In this document: in pieces, positions 7,186-12,566 of the stretch
How the letters are laid out: each line of letters opens with the position of its first letter
Numbering within the stretch: the first letter of the stretch is position 1
Source: an uncultured Chitinophagaceae bacterium
GTDB lineage: Bacteria; Bacteroidota; Bacteroidia; Chitinophagales; Chitinophagaceae
DNA: 12,566 bases
Assembly (NCBI GenBank): GCA_946885665.1
Contig: CAMPGT010000108.1
Coordinates: 1 to 12,566 of the forward strand
Reading direction: 5' to 3'
The notes under the pieces: model-generated
Told to the model about the DNA's origin: nothing
Seen by the model: only the letters and a program-made list of their open reading frames with translations
Databases searched by the model: none
Program-made: the position numbers and the translations under genes

Positions 7186-8553
7186 ATGCACAAGAAACAA
7201 CTTTTTGACGCTTCATCTTTTTCCAAACCTACCGACCCGCCTCACACCGACAGCAGGCGAGGCTTTTTAAAAAACACCCTGGGCGGCGGGCTGTCCCTGG
7301 CCGGCTGCCTGCTGCTGCCTGCTGAAGACACCATCGCCCACATGACCTCGCAGGTGAACAAACATTCTTACGCGTCGCAATTGAAAATTACCGACTTGCG
7401 CTACGTCACATTGATGCACCTGGGCAGACCGATCACGCTTATCCGGTTGTATACCAATCAGGGCATCACCGGACTGGGAGAGGTGAGAGACGGTGGTGAC
7501 AAACGCTACGCCCTCATTCTGAAAAGCAAACTTGTTGGTCAGAACCCTTCCAACCTGGAGAAAATATTCAAGAGTATAAAACCATTTGGCGGCCATGGCC
7601 GTAACGGCGGAGGTGTTAGCGGTGTAGAGATGGCCCTTTGGGATCTTGCCGGAAAAGCATATGGCGTACCCTGCTGGAAATTGCTGGGGGGCAAATACCG
7701 GGATAAAGTGAGGCTCTACGCGGACACGCACGGCGACCCGGATATTGAACTAATAAAGAGAAAAGTAAAGCATCGTGTCCAGGAGGAAGGATTTACCTGG
7801 CTGAAGATGACCCGCCTGTTCAATTTGGGTAAGGGCAATACCGGCGCCTATCTTCATGCCACATCCCGGCAACTGACCGAACAAGGCATCGAGGGTATTG
7901 TAGCCTACATTGATGCCATACGCAGTGTTGTGGGCAATCAAATCCCGATTTCTGTCGATCATTTCGGTGACAGCACGGTTAACAATATGGCACGCCTGGG
8001 GAAAGCACTGGCAAAATACCGTTTGGCGTGGATGGAAGAGCCGGTGAAATGGCAGGTGCCGGATCAACTCAAAGCCGTGGCAGACGCTATTGATATACCT
8101 ATTGCTACAGGTGAAAACATTTACCTGAAAGAAACCTTCATGCGATTATGTGACATGCAGGCGGTGGACATTGTACATCCCGACCTCGCCACCGCCGGAG
8201 GAATTATGGAAACCAAGAAAATTGGAGATTATGCACAGGAAAAAGGGGTTGGCATGGCGCTCCACAATGCGGGTACACCGGTATCGGTCATGGCGAATGT
8301 GCATTGTGCGGCTGCAACGGAAAACTGCTCGGTGCTGGAATACCATTCTGAAGGAGAGGAGATCGCGGAATGGATGAGTATAGCAACACCTACCGGTGAT
8401 AAGCCATTCGTCAGCCAGGGATTCGCGAATGTGCCGGAGGACGCGCCGGGACTTGGCGTGGAACTCAACGAAGCGGGCATCAAAAAGATACTCAACCCAA
8501 AAGACAAAAGTTTTTTTTCTCCCACACCCGAATGGGATAACTGGAATACCTGA
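7186..8553 (+). CDS. Tat-exported mandelate racemase/muconate lactonizing (enolase superfamily) enzyme, probable sugar-acid dehydratase type
   Basis: Enolase-superfamily enzymes abstract a proton alpha to a carboxylate; this branch includes acid-sugar dehydratases such as galactonate dehydratase. The protein has 455 residues from the ATG at 7186. An ATG at 7165 is also possible (462 residues) but lies 4 nt behind a stem-loop; 7186 has an A-rich leader. S23-R-R-G-F-L-K29 followed by a hydrophobic stretch is an almost ideal twin-arginine signal. The N-terminal capping domain (GLGEV) and VEMALWDLAGKAYGVP precede the barrel. Metal ligands are Asp258, Glu284 and Glu310, with His360 as catalytic base candidate; spacings of 26, 26 and 50 equal those of mandelate racemase (195/221/247/297). 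The Lys strand reads K207-M-T, not KxK, and is followed by a long loop. His259 directly follows Asp258. The substrate is unknown; an acid sugar is the best guess. Confidence 0.88.
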   Translation: MHKKQLFDASSFSKPTDPPHTDSRRGFLKNTLGGGLSLAGCLLLPAEDTIAHMTSQVNKHSYASQLKITDLRYVTLMHLGRPITLIRLYTNQGITGLGEVRDGGDKRYALILKSKLVGQNPSNLEKIFKSIKPFGGHGRNGGGVSGVEMALWDLAGKAYGVPCWKLLGGKYRDKVRLYADTHGDPDIELIKRKVKHRVQEEGFTWLKMTRLFNLGKGNTGAYLHATSRQLTEQGIEGIVAYIDAIRSVVGNQIPISVDHFGDSTVNNMARLGKALAKYRLAWMEEPVKWQVPDQLKAVADAIDIPIATGENIYLKETFMRLCDMQAVDIVHPDLATAGGIMETKKIGDYAQEKGVGMALHNAGTPVSVMANVHCAAATENCSVLEYHSEGEEIAEWMSIATPTGDKPFVSQGFANVPEDAPGLGVELNEAGIKKILNPKDKSFFSPTPEWDNWNT

Positions 8554-8608
8554 TCGGTTCGTGCAGTCTTTCCTTTCCGGCGTTCAGTTGTTCTCTAAAA
8601 CTCATTTC

Positions 8609-9838
8609 ATGCGCTATATATTCGTCTATTTGTTTTGCCTGGCCACCGTTCCATGTGTGAGTCAAACCTACGACCTGATCATCAAAGGCGGGCATGTTAT
8701 TGACGCGAAGAATCAGCTCGATGCTGTGCTGGACATTGGTATTACCGGCGATAAGGTGACAAAGATCGCTGAAAACATTCCGCTGTCGCAAGGCCGAAAA
8801 ATCATTCATGCCGAAGGGCTTTTTGTAACGCCGGGATTAATTGACGTTCATGTGCATGCATTTGCCGGGAATGATCCGAAGACGTTTGCAGACGGCCGCT
8901 CGAGCGTGTTTCCCGATGATTACTCGTTTCGTGCGGGCATTACTACCGTGGTGGACTGCGGCACGTCCGGATGGCGAAATTTTCCTGTCTTTAAATCGCA
9001 GATCATCGACCAGGCAAAAACACGCGTGCTTGCGTTTCTCAACATCTTCGGGTCCGGTATGATCGGCTCCCCGCAGGAGCAGAATATGCAGGATCTCGAT
9101 ACGCAGAAGGTCATCGACCTCATGAAGCGACACCCCGATCTGCTTGTCGGTATTAAAATCGGTCATTACAGCGGCAGCGACTGGATGCCTTTTGACAAGG
9201 CCTTGGCCGTAGGAGAACGCACCGCCAGACCTATCATTATTGAGGCGCACCTGCCCAATTTACCCCTCGAGGGAATATTGAAACGTATGCGGCCGGGCGA
9301 CATCTACTCGCAGTCGTTCAAGCATGTTACCAGGGATCGCCTCTCCATTGTGGATGAACAGGGGAAGGTGCGTCCATATGTTACTGACGCCATGAAAAAG
9401 GGAGTTTTATTTGACGTTGGACACGGTGGCGTGAGTTTTCAGTTCAACACTGCAATCCCCGCTTTCCGTCAGGGCATCGTTCCAAATTCATTCGGCTCCG
9501 ACATGCACCGCAACAGTCTAAATGCCGGGATGAAAGACATGCTAAACATCATGTCGAAATATCTCAACATCGGCATGCGCGTTCAGGAGGTGGTGGCGCA
9601 TGCAACATGGCGTTCTGCAACCTCCATCCGGCGTCCGGACCTGGGTCAGTTAAGTGAAGGGGCGATTGCGGACATTGCCATTCTCGATCTGGTCACCGGC
9701 ACGTTCGGCTTTGTGGATGCGAGCGGCGTGCGGCTGGCTGGTGAGAAGAAGCTGGAATGTGAGGTCACGATACGGGCGGGAAAGGTCGTCTATGATCTCA
9801 ATGGGCTGGCATCCGTCAAAAGCGTTGCCGTGCAATAG
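8609..9838 (+). CDS. Secreted amidohydrolase/deacetylase-type metallohydrolase (COG3964-like)
   Basis: A 409-residue member of the amidohydrolase superfamily with a Sec signal peptide (MRYIFVYLFCLATVPCVSQ, cut near residue 19). Start choice: ATG at 8609 gives this signal; the frame is open to 8396, but that part overlaps the previous gene and looks unlike protein sequence. It keeps the complete set for a binuclear metal site with a carboxylated lysine: His81-Val-His83, Lys183 (VGIKIGH), His214 (IEAHLP), His239 (SFKHVT) and Asp298 (SDMH). The N-terminal small domain (DLIIKGGHVIDAKN) and the C-terminal strand block (GQLSEGAIADIAILDL) are typical. The closest group I recognise is COG3964, often labelled dihydroorotase or deacetylase; characterised members cleave acetyl esters such as acetyl-(R)-mandelate. 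Exported versions in a SusC/SusD operon suggest removal of an acyl group from the imported compound, which is inference. The gap to FGE is 14 nt. Confidence 0.87.
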   Translation: MRYIFVYLFCLATVPCVSQTYDLIIKGGHVIDAKNQLDAVLDIGITGDKVTKIAENIPLSQGRKIIHAEGLFVTPGLIDVHVHAFAGNDPKTFADGRSSVFPDDYSFRAGITTVVDCGTSGWRNFPVFKSQIIDQAKTRVLAFLNIFGSGMIGSPQEQNMQDLDTQKVIDLMKRHPDLLVGIKIGHYSGSDWMPFDKALAVGERTARPIIIEAHLPNLPLEGILKRMRPGDIYSQSFKHVTRDRLSIVDEQGKVRPYVTDAMKKGVLFDVGHGGVSFQFNTAIPAFRQGIVPNSFGSDMHRNSLNAGMKDMLNIMSKYLNIGMRVQEVVAHATWRSATSIRRPDLGQLSEGAIADIAILDLVTGTFGFVDASGVRLAGEKKLECEVTIRAGKVVYDLNGLASVKSVAVQ

Positions 9839-9852
9839 CATAAACTTACGCC

Positions 9853-11010
9853 ATGGCCACTTCCCATTTATTATCGAAGATGTCATTTGCTGCCGGGCCT
9901 GTTTGTATGCAGCTATGCCTGACCGTTATATTCATAGGTTTCTTTTCCTGTACTTCCCACAAAGGAGATGACCTGCAGACCGACGGCGCTGCGCAAAGTT
10001 GCATGAAAGTGCCTTCGCGTTTTCGCCAGCCTGCCGGAATCAAAGACAGCACTGCGCATAATGATGTTCGGTCCAGAGAAGGCATGGTGCTGATCCCGGG
10101 AGGCACGTTCCGGATGGGTGGGGACAATGGCCAGGCTGCCGCAGATGAATTTCCAAAACACACCGTGCGCGTTGACTCCTTTTACATGGATGTGCATGAA
10201 GTCACCAATGCACAATTCAAAGCGTTCGTTGATGCCACCGGTTACGTCACCACGGCCGAAAGAAAGCCCGACTGGGAGGAACTGAAAAAGATGCTGCCGC
10301 CCGGTGCAACGAAGCCGCCCGAAAGCGAACTCGTCGCCGCGTCGCTCGTGTTTTATCCTACGCGCGGGCCCGTAGACCTCAACCATTTTGATGCCTGGTG
10401 GCAATGGGAGAAAGGTGCCGACTGGAAGCATCCGCAGGGCAGGGGAAGCAGCATTGCAGGAAAAGATCATTACCCGGTGGTGCAGGTAAGCTGGGATGAC
10501 GCCATGGCTTACTGCAAATGGTCCGGGAAAAGATTACCGACCGAAGCGGAATGGGAGTTCGCGGCGAGGGGCGGCCAAACCAATAAAATTTATCCCTGGG
10601 GCGACGAAAACATTACTGCAGGCCATCCCAAGGCCAATAGTTGGGAGGGCGATTTTCCTTACCACAATGAAGAGCGCGATGCATACGTGCGCAGCGCTCC
10701 CGTTCAATCCTACAAGCCCAATGGCTATGGCTTATATGACATGGCAGGTAACGTGTGGGAATGGTGCGGCGACTGGTATGATGTAGCGTATTATCAGACG
10801 CTGCAGGATATGGAGGTCTTCAATCCGCAGGGCCCGGACAAAAGTTTTGATCCGCTGGAGCCCTATACGCCGAAGAAGGTAGTGCGTGGCGGAAGCTTTC
10901 TTTGTAACGAGGCGTACTGCAGTGGCTACAGGGTATCCAGGCGTATGCGCACCAGCCCCGACACCGGTTTGGAACACACCGGCTTCCGGTGTGTGGTAGC
11001 TGTTCGCTAA
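9853..11010 (+). CDS. Formylglycine-generating enzyme (SUMF1/FGE family), exported lipoprotein
   Basis: Converts the Cys of a sulfatase CxPxR motif to formylglycine using copper and oxygen. It has 385 residues. The start at 9853 gives a 32-residue signal ending in FFSC, so Cys33 is probably lipidated; ATGs at 9880 and 9907 are in frame, but only the longest form contains a positive charge (Lys9) before the hydrophobic part. The FGE domain begins at MVLIPGGTFRMGGD (about residue 78) and includes the family markers LPTEAEWEFAARGG, YPWGDE, NGYGLYDMAGNVWEWCGDWY and VVRGGSFLC. Cys351 and Cys356 (C-NEAY-C) match the human FGE pair Cys336/Cys341, so the enzyme should be a true FGE and not a cysteine-less relative. 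The residue after the first Cys is Asn where human FGE has His. Its natural client is the sulfatase at 5637-7127. It is the last gene of the operon. Confidence 0.9.
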   Translation: MATSHLLSKMSFAAGPVCMQLCLTVIFIGFFSCTSHKGDDLQTDGAAQSCMKVPSRFRQPAGIKDSTAHNDVRSREGMVLIPGGTFRMGGDNGQAAADEFPKHTVRVDSFYMDVHEVTNAQFKAFVDATGYVTTAERKPDWEELKKMLPPGATKPPESELVAASLVFYPTRGPVDLNHFDAWWQWEKGADWKHPQGRGSSIAGKDHYPVVQVSWDDAMAYCKWSGKRLPTEAEWEFAARGGQTNKIYPWGDENITAGHPKANSWEGDFPYHNEERDAYVRSAPVQSYKPNGYGLYDMAGNVWEWCGDWYDVAYYQTLQDMEVFNPQGPDKSFDPLEPYTPKKVVRGGSFLCNEAYCSGYRVSRRMRTSPDTGLEHTGFRCVVAVR

Positions 11011-11022
11011 CGGCCTTTTTTT
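10974..11022 (+). terminator. Hairpin at the end of FGE plus T-tract, possible weak terminator
   Basis: ACACACCGG (10974-10982) and CCGGTGTGT (10986-10994) form a perfect 9-bp stem with a CTT loop, inside the last codons of the FGE gene. Seven T residues follow at 11016-11022, just behind the stop codon. The 21-nt gap between stem and T-run is too long for a standard intrinsic terminator, so the pair may be unrelated. The position, between converging genes with only 31 bp between their stop codons, is where operon transcription should end. The call is tentative. Confidence 0.3.
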
Positions 11023-11041
11023 ATATGATTTTCATCTGCGC

Positions 11042-11773
11042 TTACGTTATAGTATTCACGATCAAAAAGCACCCGATGAGCAGCAATGCTACATACAGAT
11101 AGTTAAAGAACGAATCGTTCTTCAGCCGGTGGTTGCAGTAACGGCCGAGCCATACCGCAGGGATCACCGCTGGCACTGTCATCAAAAAATAGCTGAGCAC
11201 TTCCGCGGTTACCAGCCCCTTCAACACATAGCCCACCATCCCGATGGCGCTTGCCGGCAGAAAATAAGCCTGCAACGTTGCCCGGAAATGCGCGGCGCTC
11301 CATTGCCGCATGTTGCCATATATAACCAGCGGGGGGCCGTTGAGGCCATACGCCCCGCCGAAAACGCCCGAGAAAAAACCGCACAGCAAAAGCCAGGGCC
11401 TGCTGTCGTTGTGCAGCCGGATCTTCTTTTTCCCGAACAGTGCATATAAGGAGTAGATGCACATGAGCATGCCGAGTCCGCGTTTCACCCATGCCTCGCT
11501 GCCATACAGCAGCAGCGCTAATCCTGCGGGAATTCCGGGCAGGGCAGACAGCACCAGCCATTTGGCGCTTCGCCAGTGAATTTTGCTGTGGTCCTGCACA
11601 ACTATGGCGGCCACGAGCACCGACAGCAGCACGGAAAGCGGAACGGCGACTTTCACCGGCAGAAAGAGCATCAGCAACGGCACCGCCACCAGTGATTCGC
11701 CGAACCCGAAAGTCGACCGTACCCAGGTGGCGATAAAGCTGATGATAATGATGCTAACGTTAGTCTCGTCCAT
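11042..11773 (-). CDS. TauE/SafE family membrane permease
   Basis: A 243-residue inner-membrane protein of the sulfite exporter TauE/SafE family, with about eight hydrophobic segments. Start choice: ATG at 11771-11773 (MDETNVSIIIISFIATW) begins directly before the first membrane helix. The frame is open to 11842, but the extra 23 residues are hydrophilic and unlike the family. Two repeated halves are visible, each with the glycine-rich family pattern: STFGFGESLVAVPLL near the N-terminus and GFFSGVFGGAYGLNGPP in the second half. Members move sulfite, sulfate, sulfoacetate or other small acids, often outward; many are unassigned. It converges with the sulfatase operon, 31 bp from the end of FGE, and is not in that operon. 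A link to the sulfate freed by the sulfatase is plausible but indirect. Confidence 0.85.
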   Translation of the reverse strand: MDETNVSIIIISFIATWVRSTFGFGESLVAVPLLMLFLPVKVAVPLSVLLSVLVAAIVVQDHSKIHWRSAKWLVLSALPGIPAGLALLLYGSEAWVKRGLGMLMCIYSLYALFGKKKIRLHNDSRPWLLLCGFFSGVFGGAYGLNGPPLVIYGNMRQWSAAHFRATLQAYFLPASAIGMVGYVLKGLVTAEVLSYFLMTVPAVIPAVWLGRYCNHRLKNDSFFNYLYVALLLIGCFLIVNTIT

Positions 11774-11855
11774 AAACAATGTTCTGATGTTGCGTCTCAG
11801 CGTTTCAATATAGTGAAGATGACCCGTTCCGGGCAGCATCATCTATTTTTGGGTG
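11774..11855. promoter_or_regulatory. Divergent intergenic region with a Bacteroidota -7 like element
   Basis: This 82-bp stretch separates the starts of the permease gene (minus) and the flavoprotein gene (plus) and must hold signals for both unless they are read through. At 11844-11851 the plus strand reads TATTTTTG, an exact match to the Bacteroidota -7 consensus TAnnTTTG. I see no clear TTTG -33 element at the proper distance upstream. The element ends only 4 nt before the ATG at 11856, so transcription from it would give a leaderless or nearly leaderless mRNA. No matching element was found for the minus strand. Confidence 0.35.
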
Positions 11856-12425
11856 ATGAATATACCTATTGTTCTGGCCGTTATGGGCAGCAGCCGGCAA
11901 GGCAGCAGCAACCGGCAGATCGTTGAGTATATCCGGAAACGGTATGCGGACGTTGTGCGCATCGAGATTTACGACCAGGTGGACAGTCTGCCGCCATTTG
12001 ATCCCGGCACCGATCCTGAAGAGGCTCCGGTGAGCGTCCGCGAATGGATCGAAAAAATTCACCAATCGGACGCAGTGCTCGTGTGTACGCCGGAATATGT
12101 GTTCAGTCTTCCGGGCATGCTTAAAAATGCGCTCGAATGGACAGTGGCCACTACTGTTTTCACCGACAAGCCGGTGGCGTATATCGTCGCTTCGGCCTCG
12201 GGCGAGTACGCCATGGCGGCGTTGGCGATTATTTTGCAAACGCTACGCGGCCAGCCTGTTCCCGCTGCCCAGCAGGTCCTGGTAAAAGGCGCCCGTGGCA
12301 AAATTGCTGCCGGCGCGGGTTTGACGGACGCCGCTGCCGCCGCGGCCCTGGACCAACTCATGCAATCGTTGTTGCAGGAAATTAGAGCTGGTGAAGCTTC
12401 GGTTGAGAAGGAGAGGGAAAGCTGA
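11856..12425 (+). CDS. NADPH-dependent FMN reductase family flavoprotein
   Basis: A 189-residue flavodoxin-fold protein of the NADPH-dependent FMN reductase family (relatives include SsuE, ChrR and azoreductases), cytoplasmic, with no signal. ATG at 11856 is taken as the start; a GTG directly before it at 11853 could also serve. The first strand VLAVMGSSRQGSSN (residues 6-19) is the phosphate-binding loop for FMN. P79-E80-Y81 followed by VFSLPGMLKNALEW matches the family's flavin-contact motif, usually PEYN.S.PG.LKNALDW; here Val82 replaces the common Asn. The C-terminal part is rich in alanine (about residues 150-170) and ends in a charged tail. It transfers electrons from NADPH to a flavin or a quinone-like acceptor. 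Such proteins can feed reduced FMN to sulfonate oxygenases, but no such oxygenase is visible, so that link is speculative. It is divergent from the permease. Confidence 0.83.
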   Translation: MNIPIVLAVMGSSRQGSSNRQIVEYIRKRYADVVRIEIYDQVDSLPPFDPGTDPEEAPVSVREWIEKIHQSDAVLVCTPEYVFSLPGMLKNALEWTVATTVFTDKPVAYIVASASGEYAMAALAIILQTLRGQPVPAAQQVLVKGARGKIAAGAGLTDAAAAAALDQLMQSLLQEIRAGEASVEKERES

Positions 12426-12541
12426 TTCTCCTCCCGTGGTTGACGTTTGCGAAAATCCATAGGAATGGAAAACAGTCGGCCGTACGCTTCGAAATCCCGT
12501 AATTTGCGTCGCTCAATGATCAACTGCAATAGTCTGAATTT

Positions 12542-12566
12542 ATGCCGGACGAGGAGAACGTAGAGA
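12542..12566 (+). CDS. Possible start of a further gene, truncated by the window edge
   Basis: An ATG at 12542 opens a frame that encodes MPDEENVE before the window ends. It follows a 116-bp stretch (12426-12541) in which I see no gene. Eight codons are far too few to identify a product; the only support is an open frame after a normal intergenic gap. A TAATTTGC at 12500-12507 resembles the -7 consensus TAnnTTTG with one mismatch and lies 34 nt before the ATG, which would fit a promoter. Confidence 0.25.

Noticed and set aside
8396..8608. Longer start of the amidohydrolase gene at ATG 8396
   Set aside because: This part overlaps the previous gene in another frame and encodes an Arg/Ser/Lys-rich stretch before a complete Sec signal peptide.
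9913..10470. Open frame of 185 codons on the minus strand
   Set aside because: It is antisense to the FGE gene, whose motifs are well conserved, and has no recognisable domain.
414..11010. A complete polysaccharide utilisation locus for a named sulfated glycan
   Set aside because: No glycoside hydrolase or polysaccharide lyase is present, and sulfatase sequence alone does not fix the glycan.
12059..12529. Open frame of 156 codons on the minus strand
   Set aside because: It lies mostly antisense to the FMN reductase family gene, with no family features of its own.

Overview
The window looks like Bacteroidota DNA, probably of the Chitinophaga type (order Chitinophagales). It carries a SusC/SusD pair preceded by the end of a FecR-type anti-sigma factor, several outer-membrane or periplasmic lipoproteins, no clear Shine-Dalgarno sequences, A-rich leaders before start codons, and roughly even base composition. 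No RNA gene, insertion sequence or CRISPR array was seen.

Layout. Positions 2-205 are the last 67 codons of a FecR-like protein. After a gap of about 200 bp comes a tight run of seven plus-strand genes (414-11010, gaps 10-58 nt): a SusC-type TonB-dependent transporter, a SusD lipoprotein, a single-domain fasciclin (FAS1) lipoprotein, a cysteine-type S1 sulfatase lipoprotein, a Tat-exported enolase-superfamily enzyme (mandelate racemase / sugar-acid dehydratase type), a secreted binuclear amidohydrolase of the COG3964 type, and a lipoprotein formylglycine-generating enzyme (FGE). A TauE/SafE membrane permease follows on the minus strand (11042-11773), convergent with FGE. A small NADPH-dependent FMN reductase-type flavoprotein (11856-12425) is divergent from the permease. 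The window ends eight codons into a possible further gene.

How the parts may work together. SusC/SusD (perhaps with the FAS1 protein) would bind and import a substrate across the outer membrane. The sulfatase would remove a sulfate ester, after its Cys76 is converted to formylglycine by the FGE encoded in the same operon, which keeps both catalytic cysteines. The amidohydrolase would remove an acyl group or open a ring, and the enolase-superfamily enzyme would dehydrate or epimerise an acid. Every enzyme carries an export signal (Sec/SPI, SPII or Tat), so the chemistry is predicted to occur outside the cytoplasm. The TauE/SafE protein could export sulfate, sulfite or an organosulfur anion. 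The window holds no glycoside hydrolase or polysaccharide lyase, so the substrate may be a small sulfated, possibly acylated acid, or an oligosaccharide cut elsewhere. The family calls are firm. The shared substrate and pathway are inference.
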